A DNA stretch of 47,573 nt from Eubacteriales bacterium. Its GTDB lineage: Bacteria; Bacillota; Clostridia; Lachnospirales; Lachnospiraceae. Where the stretch lies: the NCBI GenBank assembly GCA_030536575.1, contig JAUNPS010000037.1:1-47573 (forward strand), read 5' to 3'. A program made the position numbers and the translations under genes. Of this stretch, positions 5,157-13,014 are shown in pieces. How positions within the stretch are numbered: position 1 is the first letter of the stretch; every line of letters starts with the position of its first letter. The notes below the pieces were generated by a model. It did not search any database. It was not told the DNA's origin and was given only the letters and a program-made list of their open reading frames with translations.

Positions 5157-7313
5157 TTACAAATGAAGAACCCTTTCTTTAATTTCCTGCGTCCTGCCCT
5201 GATTCCAGAATTGCGTTCCGATGTAACCGCAGGTTCTTCTTGCAACATTCATTGTATTCTGGTCACGATTTCCACAGGAAGGGCATTCCCATACCAGCTT
5301 GCCATCATCCTCCACGATCTGAATCTCTCCGCTATATCCGCATTTCTGGCAATAATCACATTTCGTATTGAGTTCTGCATACATAATGTTCTCATAAATA
5401 AACTGCATAACACTGATGACCGCCGGAATGTTATTCTGCATATTGGGAACCTCAATATAGCTGACAGCTCCGCCTTTGGATAATGCCTGAAACTCCGCTT
5501 CAAATCCAAGTTTGGAAAAGGCGTCAATCGGCTCCGATACACGCACATGATAGCTATTGGTAATATAACCCTTGTCCGTCACACCTTCTATAATACCGAA
5601 CCGTTTTTGCAGGCATTTTGCAAATTTGTAGGTCGCGCTTTCAATCGGAGAACCATAAATGCTGAACTCAATATTGGTTTCCTGCTTCCACTTCGCACAG
5701 GCATCGTTCATATGCTGCATAATACTTATGGCGAAGGGTTTTGCTTCCGGATCAGTATGAGATTTCCCTGTCATGTAATAAACACATTCACACAATCCGG
5801 CATATCCCAGAGAAATCGTGGAATAGCCTCCAAACAATAACTTATCAATCGGTTCGCCTTTTTTCAGACGTGCCAGTGCGCCATACTGCCACAGAATCGG
5901 GGCAGCGTCGGACAATGTTCCTTTCAGACGATTATGGCGGCACATCAATGCACGATAGCACAAGTCCAGCCTTTCATCAAAAATGTTCCAAAATTTGTCC
6001 ATATCTTTGTGCGAAGAAAGCGCCACATCAACCAGGTTGATTGTAACAACACCCTGATTAAATCTACCGTAGAACTGATACTCTCCCTTTTCATTTTTCC
6101 ATGCAGTTAATGCACTTCGGCAGCCCATGACAGGAAAACAATTTCCTTCCTTCAGCTCCTTCATCTTCAGCTCGGAGATATAATCCGGCACCATCCTTTT
6201 TGCGGTGCATTTTGCCGCCAGCTCGGTCAGATAAAAGTATGGAGTCCCTTCTTTAATGTTGTCCTCCTCTAAAACGTAAATCAGTTTCGGAAATGCGGGA
6301 GTGATATAGACACCGCTTTCGTTTTTTACACCCAAAATCCGCTGGTGCAGTGTTTCTTCGATAATCATGGCAAGATCATGTTTTTCACTCTCATTCCGGG
6401 CTTCGTTCAGGTACATAAACACTGTAAGGAACGGAGCCTGCCCATTGGTTGTCATCAGCGTAATTACCTGATACTGTATGGTTTGGACACCCTTTTCGAT
6501 TTCCTTTTTCAGACGCTTCTCTACAATCTGATTAAGCGTTTCTTCATCCAGACAATTTCCGGATAAATCAGATTCTTCCATTAACTCCTGCCGGATTCGT
6601 TCTCTGGAAACCTGAACAAAAGGAACCAAATGTGTCAAAGAAATACTCTGCCCACCATATTGATTGCTTGCAACCTGTGCAACAATCTGCATTGCTATGT
6701 TGCAGGCAGTAGAAAAGCTGTGCGGCTTGTCAATATAGGTTTCACTGATAACCGTTCCGTTCTGGAGCATATCTTCAAGATTGACCAGATCGCAGTTGTG
6801 CATATGCTGAGCAAAATAGTCGGAATCGTGAAAATGAATGATTCCTTCGCTGTCCGCCTTTACAATATCTTCGGGGAGAAGCAGTCTTCTGGTAATATCC
6901 CTGCTCACCTCACCTGCCATATAATCACGTTGGACACTGTTGATAATCGGGTCCTTATTGGAATTTTCCTGCAATACTTCCTCGTTATTGCACTCAAGCA
7001 AAGTCATGATCCGATCATCTGTCGTGTTGTTTTTTCGGATAAGCGTCTTTGCAAAGCGATACCGCACATAGTTTTTTGCCACATCAAAGGCTCCCTGCGC
7101 CATAATTTGGTTTTCCACCATATCCTGAATTTCCTCGACGGAAACAGCCCTGTTCATTCTGCTGCATTTAAAGCAGATGTACTCCACCGCCTCGTGGATT
7201 TGTTCCTCCGTCAGACGGTTTTGCTCCGTAGCCTGATTTGCTTTAGATATAGCGGCGATAATCTTTTCCTTCTGGAAAGGTACTTCTGTTCCGTCACGCT
7301 TAATAACCTTCAT
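5157..7313 (-). CDS. nrdD: anaerobic ribonucleoside-triphosphate reductase, class III
   Basis: The 718-residue enzyme reduces ribonucleoside triphosphates to deoxynucleotides without oxygen. Residues 1-90 form an ATP-cone (V-I-K-R-D-G-T-E-V-P-F). The barrel follows, then a C-terminal zinc site with two C-x2-C pairs (CDYC/CQKC region and CPSC), and the glycyl-radical motif R-T-C-G-Y-I-G, where Gly696 should carry the radical. All expected parts are present, so the gene appears intact. The ATG at 7311-7313 is preferred because AGGAG lies 9-10 nt upstream; a closer upstream ATG abuts the ribosome site. It heads the operon with nrdG and flavodoxin and is divergent from a Crp/Fnr regulator. As ICE cargo it would add dNTP supply under anaerobic growth; host genes of the same kind are normally chromosomal. 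Confidence 0.95.
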   Translation of the reverse strand: MKVIKRDGTEVPFQKEKIIAAISKANQATEQNRLTEEQIHEAVEYICFKCSRMNRAVSVEEIQDMVENQIMAQGAFDVAKNYVRYRFAKTLIRKNNTTDDRIMTLLECNNEEVLQENSNKDPIINSVQRDYMAGEVSRDITRRLLLPEDIVKADSEGIIHFHDSDYFAQHMHNCDLVNLEDMLQNGTVISETYIDKPHSFSTACNIAMQIVAQVASNQYGGQSISLTHLVPFVQVSRERIRQELMEESDLSGNCLDEETLNQIVEKRLKKEIEKGVQTIQYQVITLMTTNGQAPFLTVFMYLNEARNESEKHDLAMIIEETLHQRILGVKNESGVYITPAFPKLIYVLEEDNIKEGTPYFYLTELAAKCTAKRMVPDYISELKMKELKEGNCFPVMGCRSALTAWKNEKGEYQFYGRFNQGVVTINLVDVALSSHKDMDKFWNIFDERLDLCYRALMCRHNRLKGTLSDAAPILWQYGALARLKKGEPIDKLLFGGYSTISLGYAGLCECVYYMTGKSHTDPEAKPFAISIMQHMNDACAKWKQETNIEFSIYGSPIESATYKFAKCLQKRFGIIEGVTDKGYITNSYHVRVSEPIDAFSKLGFEAEFQALSKGGAVSYIEVPNMQNNIPAVISVMQFIYENIMYAELNTKCDYCQKCGYSGEIQIVEDDGKLVWECPSCGNRDQNTMNVARRTCGYIGTQFWNQGRTQEIKERVLHL

Positions 7314-7397
7314 ATTTTGCATCTCCTATGTTTTTGATTTGGCCGCAATAAGACAGGCGGCATGATAATAGTATAAAGAGAATTCCCTAAAAAAGTG

Positions 7398-7426
7398 TTG
7401 CCTACACCACGCTTTTGAAGTATAAT
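7398..7426 (+). promoter_or_regulatory. promoter of the Crp/Fnr-family gene
   Basis: TTGCCT (7398-7403) and TATAAT (7421-7426) are separated by 17 nt, close to the sigma-A consensus. The gene starts about 40 nt downstream. The same 150-nt divergent region must hold the nrdD promoter, so a protein bound here could affect both directions. Confidence 0.65.
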
Positions 7427-7464
7427 TCTAAATATTGTATTAACTCCGAAACGAGGCACAAGAT

Positions 7465-8109
7465 ATGGAGACCATTTTCGACTATCAACTAAGTGATCAA
7501 GATTCACTTCTTCTTATGAAGGCTACTAATCCACCCATCAATACCTACACAAGAAATGAGGTAATCAAAACCGATTCTAATAATAGAATGTTGTATCTGG
7601 TTTTAGAGGGAAATGTTTATCTATGTACGCAAAACACTCATTATGATGTTGAGATAATGGCGTGCTTTTCCAAAGGTTGTATTTTTCCCGGTGCCCTGAT
7701 AACTTATTATGATGAAATATGCAGTAAACATTTTTTCAGATTTGCAGTTTGTAAAACCAAATGTAGGATAGCTGTGATTGATGCGGAAAGTGCAGTTCAG
7801 TATTGTGTCTCACGTCGAAGTTCAAAAATGACATATTCTCTTTTGGAATTTTCTTACCAATTTGTAACTGTTTCGTTGGCATGGCATTGCCATATTCTTC
7901 AACAAAAAACAGTCCGCGATAAAATTATGGCATTTTTTCTATCTCAGTTAGAATATTGCCAAACAGAACATTATCATTTAAGCATCCCATATTCTGATTT
8001 AAGCAATTTCTTGCAGGTGGAAAGAACAGCTTTAATGAAAGAACTTAAAAAAATGGAAGTGGACAGAGTGATTGAGAGAAATGGACGGGATATTATTTTT
8101 CTGCAATAG
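7465..8109 (+). CDS. Crp/Fnr-family regulator, cysteine-rich
   Basis: The 214-residue protein has the Crp layout: an N-terminal beta-roll sensor (about 20-115, with Y-L-V-L-E-G-N-V-Y), a long dimer helix (about 125-160) and a C-terminal helix-turn-helix (I-P-Y-S-D-L-S-N-F-L-Q-V-E-R-T-A-L, about 174-205). The cAMP-binding signature is absent. Nine cysteines occur (54, 67, 72, 86, 96, 100, 114, 142, 165), six of them between 54 and 100 and one pair as C-x3-C. This raises the possibility of redox or metal sensing, though the spacing does not match E. coli FNR. Divergent placement from nrdD makes it the first candidate for that operon's regulator. CGAGG serves as the ribosome site. Confidence 0.85.
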   Translation: METIFDYQLSDQDSLLLMKATNPPINTYTRNEVIKTDSNNRMLYLVLEGNVYLCTQNTHYDVEIMACFSKGCIFPGALITYYDEICSKHFFRFAVCKTKCRIAVIDAESAVQYCVSRRSSKMTYSLLEFSYQFVTVSLAWHCHILQQKTVRDKIMAFFLSQLEYCQTEHYHLSIPYSDLSNFLQVERTALMKELKKMEVDRVIERNGRDIIFLQ

Positions 8110-8157
8110 CAAATGCTGTATTATGTTAGGGGCAGATGCTTAATTTGCTAAGTAGTT
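8107..8157 (+). terminator. terminator-like hairpin after the Crp/Fnr gene
   Basis: TAGCAAAT (8107-8114) pairs perfectly with ATTTGCTA (8143-8150), and AGTAGTTTTT follows. The loop is long (28 nt), so termination may be modest. Confidence 0.5.
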
Positions 8158-8192
8158 TTTGCTAATTTCACAATCTGTTCATAATTTTTTAA

Positions 8193-8221
8193 TTGACATC
8201 GGGTTTCCCAACGTATATAAT
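8193..8221 (+). promoter_or_regulatory. consensus promoter of the MarR gene
   Basis: TTGACA (8193-8198) and TATAAT (8216-8221) are perfect sigma-A boxes at the ideal 17-nt spacing. Such a strong promoter fits a gene held down by a repressor, and a palindromic operator begins at the next base. Confidence 0.9.
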
Positions 8222-8234
8222 CTAACCCAGTTAG
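8222..8234. promoter_or_regulatory. MarR operator, copy 1 (CTAAC-CCA-GTTAG)
   Basis: A perfect palindrome with 5-bp arms lies directly after the -10 box and across the likely transcription start. The identical 13 bases recur in front of the exporter at 8734-8746. This places the MarR protein as repressor of both, by inference. Confidence 0.8.
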
Positions 8235-8255
8235 CGAATGAAAGGAGGATAACAC

Positions 8256-8690
8256 ATGGCCACAAAGATGCAGGTTGAAGCAGTCATTGAAAAACTGGAG
8301 CAGGCAGACCCCTATGATTTTTTCCGGTATTTTGATGAAACACGAGCTGGTATTAGGGCAGTTCTTCAATTCCTTTATCAGTCAAATAATACAGTCACCG
8401 CTGGGATGATCAGTGACGCACTTGGGATCAGTACGGCAAGGGTAGCTGTTCTGCTGAAAAAAATGGTATCCAAAGGGTTGGTTTCAAAAGAACGAAGCCC
8501 TATTGATGCCCGTATCACAATTGTAAAGCTTACCGAATTTGGGAAGGAAACAATTGAGGATATACAGAATAAAATGTATCAGCATATGGCTATGGTCATT
8601 GACACTATAGGAGAAGAACGACTGATGGAGTTTATTTCTATAGCGAAAGACTTACAGAATGTTGGTCAAATACCAGATTTCAATTTTTAG
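8256..8690 (+). CDS. MarR-family transcriptional regulator
   Basis: The 144-residue protein has a MarR winged helix at about 45-115. The helix-turn-helix reads V-T-A-G-M-I-S-D-A-L-G-I-S-T-A-R-V-A-V-L-L-K-K-M, and the wing contains S-P-I-D-A-R-I-T-I-V-K-L-T. D-A-R is the usual wing motif. Helices at both ends would form the dimer interface. AAAGGAGG precedes the ATG. It lies upstream of two ABC exporter genes and shares an identical operator with them, so it most likely represses itself and the exporters until a ligand, possibly an exported compound, releases it. No ligand can be named from sequence. Confidence 0.92.
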   Translation: MATKMQVEAVIEKLEQADPYDFFRYFDETRAGIRAVLQFLYQSNNTVTAGMISDALGISTARVAVLLKKMVSKGLVSKERSPIDARITIVKLTEFGKETIEDIQNKMYQHMAMVIDTIGEERLMEFISIAKDLQNVGQIPDFNF

Positions 8691-8691
8691 A

Positions 8692-8723
8692 AAAATAAAT
8701 CAGGTTCAGCCTGTTTTATTTTT
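8692..8723 (+). terminator. terminator between the MarR gene and the exporter genes
   Basis: AAAATAAATCAGG (8692-8704) pairs with CCTGTTTTATTTT (8710-8722) with one mismatch and a 5-nt loop. The T-rich arm acts as the tract. Read-through or a separate promoter would be needed for the exporters. Confidence 0.65.
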
Positions 8724-8733
8724 AAGCAAAAAG

Positions 8734-8746
8734 CTAACCCAGTTAG
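8734..8746. promoter_or_regulatory. MarR operator, copy 2, in front of the exporter
   Basis: The identical 13-bp palindrome CTAAC-CCA-GTTAG lies 33 nt before the exporter start codon, followed by a related half site (GGTTAG at 8752-8757). No consensus promoter is evident next to it. Confidence 0.8.
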
Positions 8747-8779
8747 AAAGAGGTTAGACAGTTAAGGAGTGAAGAATCT

Positions 8780-10537
8780 ATGTTGAAACTTTTCAAAAAC
8801 CTGAAAAAGACGGAATGGGTGTTGGCGTTCATTTCCCTCGTCTTTATAGTTGTGCAGGTGTGGTTGGATTTGACTATGCCGGAATATATGGCAGAGATTA
8901 CCTCTCTGGTACAAATGGAAGGCAGCACGATGGAAGAAATTCTTTCTGCCGGCGGGAAAATGCTGCTTTGCGCATTAGGAAGCCTTGCGGCATCTATCGT
9001 TACCGCTGTTTGTGCCGCAAGGATAGCGACGACATTTGGAGGAACCCTACGAGAAAAGTTGTTTCGGAAAGTACAGTCTTTCTCTATGGAGGAAATCGGA
9101 CATTTTTCCACCGCAAGCCTTATCACACGTTCTACTAATGACATTACCCAGATACAGATGCTGATTGCTATGGGGCTTCAAATGTTGGTGAAGGCCCCCA
9201 TTACAGCGGTATGGGCAATCTTAAAAATTGCGGATAAACAGTGGCAATGGACGATTACGACAGGGATGGCAGTTCTTGTTCTATTGTTTATAGTGGGAAT
9301 CAGTCTGGTTTTGACGGTGCCGAAATTCAAAAAGGTGCAGGTATATACCGATAACTTAAACCGTGTTACCCGTGAAAACCTGACTGGCCTGCGTGTTGTA
9401 CGGGCATACAATGCGGAAAAGTATCAGGAAGAAAAATTTGAACACGCAAATCGGGAGCTGACAAGTACAAATCTGTTTACGCAGCGGGCAATGTCTTTTA
9501 TGATGCCGAGTATCCAGTTTGTTATGAGTGGTCTTACACTTGCAATTTATTGGATTGGTGCAGTTCTGATCAATGAAGCCAGAATGGTTGGAAAAATTGA
9601 TTTGTTTTCTGACATGATGGTATTTTCCCAATATGCAATGCAGGTTGTAATGGCCTTTATGATGTTGGTTATGATTTTTATGCTTCTGCCACGTGCTACT
9701 GTGTCTGCGAGACGTATCGGGGAGGTTCTTGATACGGAACCCTCCATCATAGACGGCACGAAAGCGGAGGGACAAAAAGGTATGACCGGCGAAGTGGTAT
9801 TTAAGGATGTATCCTTCCGTTATCCGGATGCCGGGGACTGTGTGCTGCAGAATATTACATTTACCGCAAAGAAAGGTGAGACGGTGGCACTAATTGGTTC
9901 TACAGGCTGTGGTAAAACCACCCTCATCAATCTGATCCCGCGTTTCTATGACGCAACGGAAGGGCAAATTTTTGTGGATGGCACAGATGTGCGGGAATAT
10001 ACACAGGAGAGCCTGCGGGCTAAGATTGGCTATGTTTCGCAGAAGGCCACTCTCTTTACAGGAACAATTCGCTCCAATGTAGCTTATGGAGATAACGGGA
10101 AAAAAGGTGTATCTGATGAAGATGTAAGGGCAGCGGTCGAAACAGCGCAGGCAAGTGATTTTGTGGAAAGTACCGAGAAGGGTTACGATGGCTTCGTAGC
10201 ACAGGGCGGTTCTAATTTTTCCGGTGGCCAGAAGCAGAGACTGTCCATTGCACGTGCCATTGCAAGAAAACCGGAAATACTTATTTTTGATGATTCCTTT
10301 TCTGCGCTCGATTATAAAACAGACCGTATTTTGCGAGGCACTCTGGATAAAGTGTGCAAAGATGTAACCCGTATTATTGTGGCTCAGAGGATAGGGACTA
10401 TCCGTAATGCGGATAAAATCATTGTGTTGGAGGAAGGCAAGATTGTCGGCATGGGCAGGCATGAGGAACTCATGCAAAATTGTAAGGTCTACCAGCAGAT
10501 TGCTCTCTCACAACTTTCGAAGGAGGAATTGGCATAA
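8780..10537 (+). CDS. ABC exporter half-transporter A (degenerate ATPase site)
   Basis: The 585-residue protein has a six-helix exporter domain (about 15-310) and an ATPase domain (about 335-575). Walker A is G-S-T-G-C-G-K-T-T (373-381) and the signature is F-S-G-G-Q (480-484). Walker B ends in Asp504-Asp505, where a catalytic glutamate is expected, and the H-loop reads V-A-Q-R, with glutamine for histidine. These two changes are the hallmark of the non-hydrolysing partner in heterodimeric exporters such as TM287/TM288. The stop codon overlaps the ATG of the next gene (TAATG), so the subunits are translationally coupled. The substrate is unknown; drugs, peptides or lipids are typical for the family. 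Confidence 0.93.
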   Translation: MLKLFKNLKKTEWVLAFISLVFIVVQVWLDLTMPEYMAEITSLVQMEGSTMEEILSAGGKMLLCALGSLAASIVTAVCAARIATTFGGTLREKLFRKVQSFSMEEIGHFSTASLITRSTNDITQIQMLIAMGLQMLVKAPITAVWAILKIADKQWQWTITTGMAVLVLLFIVGISLVLTVPKFKKVQVYTDNLNRVTRENLTGLRVVRAYNAEKYQEEKFEHANRELTSTNLFTQRAMSFMMPSIQFVMSGLTLAIYWIGAVLINEARMVGKIDLFSDMMVFSQYAMQVVMAFMMLVMIFMLLPRATVSARRIGEVLDTEPSIIDGTKAEGQKGMTGEVVFKDVSFRYPDAGDCVLQNITFTAKKGETVALIGSTGCGKTTLINLIPRFYDATEGQIFVDGTDVREYTQESLRAKIGYVSQKATLFTGTIRSNVAYGDNGKKGVSDEDVRAAVETAQASDFVESTEKGYDGFVAQGGSNFSGGQKQRLSIARAIARKPEILIFDDSFSALDYKTDRILRGTLDKVCKDVTRIIVAQRIGTIRNADKIIVLEEGKIVGMGRHEELMQNCKVYQQIALSQLSKEELA

Positions 10538-12978
10538 TGGGAAATAAAGAATATAAGCTCGGTCAAATGAAAGAAAAACAGCGGGGACCTGCAGGAGGCG
10601 CTCCCGGAGGAATGGGCGGCGAAAAGGCAAAGGACTTAGTCGGTACTTGGAAGAAACTGCTGGGGTATTGTAGAAAATATGTAGCGGTATTTATAATTGC
10701 TATCGTCTGTGCGTCGATTGGAACGGTTCTTACTTTAGTAGGACCGGATAAACTGTCCGATATGACAGATGAAATCACGAATGGTATTTCTCCAGATTCG
10801 GAGAAGTTGGAACTCATTATGGAAACAGTTTCGGAGAATATTTCCGACAATATGGAAATCTTAATGAGTGAAATGACCGTTGGCCTTAGTGACGAAGCGG
10901 CAATGGGGCAGAAAGTGTCTGAAATTATGGCAGATCCAGATATTTCGGATGAAGATAAACAGGAATTCCAGAAACTGCTTATGGATATGGCTGGGGTGGA
11001 GAGCCAGGCAGAAGATGATTCAGCCGCAATGCAGGAACAGCTACTGGCTTTACCGGAAAGTATTCTGGAGGTTTTGTTCTCTGACATAGAAGTGAATCAG
11101 GTATTCATATCCTCTGCGGATCAGATACAAACCATGAAGCTGTTTAGCAACCTTGACGAAAACGATGAAAGCGCCATGCAGGACGCAATGAATGATCTTC
11201 CTGAAGCAGTGATTTCTGCCTTATATACGGACATTACCATTGACGGTGTTACTATCACAGGTGAGGATCAGTCCGCAATGATGGATATTTTTGCAAGTAT
11301 AGATATGAGTGAAGATCGCTCTTCGGATGATTCTATGGCAGCGCTTGAAGCGTTTGATGAGTTGCCAGATTCAGTATACAGCCTGATAAAGCCATCCATT
11401 GATATGGATAAAGTCTTTAGAATAGGTGTACTTTTGATTGCCCTATATGCGCTTAGTTTTGTTCTTTCAGCGGTGCAAGGCTGGATTATGGCAACCGTTA
11501 CACAGCGAGTTTCGCAAAAAATGCGCTCCGAAATTTCCCATAAGATCAACCGCCTGCCGATGTGGTTTTATAATCGCACGACAACCGGAGATGTTCTGTC
11601 CCGTGTGACAAATGATGTGGATACTATTGGGCAGTCTTTAAACCAGAGCATCGGCAATCTGATAACATCGGTAATCCTTTTTATCGGAAGTCTCTTAATG
11701 ATGCTGCTTACCGATGGCTGGATGACACTGACCGCAGTGGTGTCAAGTCTTCTCGGCTTTGTGCTTATGATTGCTATTATGGGAAAAAGCCAGAAATATT
11801 TTACCCGCCAGCAGAGACACCTTGGCGAGCTGAATGGTCATATTGAAGAAATCTATGCTGGTCATACAGTCGTGAAAGCCTATAACGGCGAAGCACAGGC
11901 ACAGAGAGATTTTGACCGAATGAACAAAGACCTCTGCGAGAGCGGATTCAAAGCACAGTGTCTGTCCGGACTTATGATGCCAATCATGAGCTTTATCGGA
12001 AATCTCGGTTATGTGGCGGTATGTGTTGTCGGTGGAGCAATGGCATTAAACGGACGGATTAGTTTTGGCGTGATTGTGGCATTTATGATGTATGTTCGCT
12101 ACTTCACACAACCTCTGTCACAGATTGCACAGGCAGTACAGTCCCTGCAGTCGGCAGGAGCCGCAGGCGAGCGTGTGTTTGAATTCCTTGAGGCAGAAGA
12201 AATGGAAGATGAAAATTCTAAAAAGAAAGAACTTCCTGATTGCAAGGGCATGGTAGAATTTGAACATGTCAAATTTGGGTATGAGGATTCAGATGCTACG
12301 ATTATCCATGATTTTTCTGCCGTGGCAAAACCGGGGCAGAAAATCGCAATCGTGGGACCGACCGGTGCAGGAAAGACTACGATGGTGAACCTGCTTATGC
12401 GTTTCCATGAAATTCAGGATGGTGAAATCCGAATTGATGGGATGCCTATCAGTCAAATGACGCGAGAGGCAGTTCGTTCCCAGTTCTGCATGGTATTGCA
12501 GGATACATGGCTCTTTGAAGGGACTGTCCGGGAAAATCTGGTTTATTGCATGGAGAACGTCAGCGACGAAAAAATGCGGGCTGCCTGCAAAGCAGTGGGA
12601 CTTGACCATTTTGTGCGAACCCTGCCGAAAGGCTACGATACGGTTCTAAACGATTCGGTGAATTTGTCACAGGGGCAAAAACAGCAGCTTACCATCGCCC
12701 GTGCTATGATTGCGGATAAGCCAATGCTGATTTTAGACGAAGCAACCTCGTCTGTAGACACCCGCACCGAACAGCAGATTCAGACGGCAATGGATAAGCT
12801 GATGGAAAACCGTACTTCCTTTGTGATTGCGCATCGTCTGTCAACCATTAAGGATGCCGATTTGATTCTTGTTCTGAAGGACGGAGACATTATCGAAAGC
12901 GGTAGTCATGAGGAGCTGCTTCGCAAAGGCGGTTTTTATGCAGAGCTTTACAACAGTCAGTTTGAACAGGCATCGTAA
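10537..12978 (+). CDS. ABC exporter half-transporter B with a repeat-bearing external loop
   Basis: The 813-residue protein is about 230 residues longer than usual. After a Gly/Pro-rich N-terminus and TM1 (about 48-68), an acidic loop (about 75-290) precedes TM2. It holds imperfect repeats of roughly 50 residues, each with L-P-(E/D)-(S/A) at 172, 221 and 276 followed by similar patterns (FSDIEVNQVFI, YTDITIDGVTI). The membrane domain then continues. The ATPase has Walker A G-P-T-G-A-G-K-T-T (607-615), signature L-S-Q-G-Q (710-714), Walker B D734-E735 and H-loop A-H-R. The intact catalytic glutamate and altered signature complement subunit A, so together they make one active and one degenerate site. 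The loop would face the outside and may bind a substrate or partner. Confidence 0.93.
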   Translation: MGNKEYKLGQMKEKQRGPAGGAPGGMGGEKAKDLVGTWKKLLGYCRKYVAVFIIAIVCASIGTVLTLVGPDKLSDMTDEITNGISPDSEKLELIMETVSENISDNMEILMSEMTVGLSDEAAMGQKVSEIMADPDISDEDKQEFQKLLMDMAGVESQAEDDSAAMQEQLLALPESILEVLFSDIEVNQVFISSADQIQTMKLFSNLDENDESAMQDAMNDLPEAVISALYTDITIDGVTITGEDQSAMMDIFASIDMSEDRSSDDSMAALEAFDELPDSVYSLIKPSIDMDKVFRIGVLLIALYALSFVLSAVQGWIMATVTQRVSQKMRSEISHKINRLPMWFYNRTTTGDVLSRVTNDVDTIGQSLNQSIGNLITSVILFIGSLLMMLLTDGWMTLTAVVSSLLGFVLMIAIMGKSQKYFTRQQRHLGELNGHIEEIYAGHTVVKAYNGEAQAQRDFDRMNKDLCESGFKAQCLSGLMMPIMSFIGNLGYVAVCVVGGAMALNGRISFGVIVAFMMYVRYFTQPLSQIAQAVQSLQSAGAAGERVFEFLEAEEMEDENSKKKELPDCKGMVEFEHVKFGYEDSDATIIHDFSAVAKPGQKIAIVGPTGAGKTTMVNLLMRFHEIQDGEIRIDGMPISQMTREAVRSQFCMVLQDTWLFEGTVRENLVYCMENVSDEKMRAACKAVGLDHFVRTLPKGYDTVLNDSVNLSQGQKQQLTIARAMIADKPMLILDEATSSVDTRTEQQIQTAMDKLMENRTSFVIAHRLSTIKDADLILVLKDGDIIESGSHEELLRKGGFYAELYNSQFEQAS

Positions 12979-13014
12979 AAAAGAGTATACTACACACAGG
13001 AGGCAATTATTTAT

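Noticed and set aside
6630-7337. 235-codon plus-strand frame opposite nrdD
   Set aside because: Fully antisense to a well-recognised gene, without ribosome site or domain. Shadow frame.
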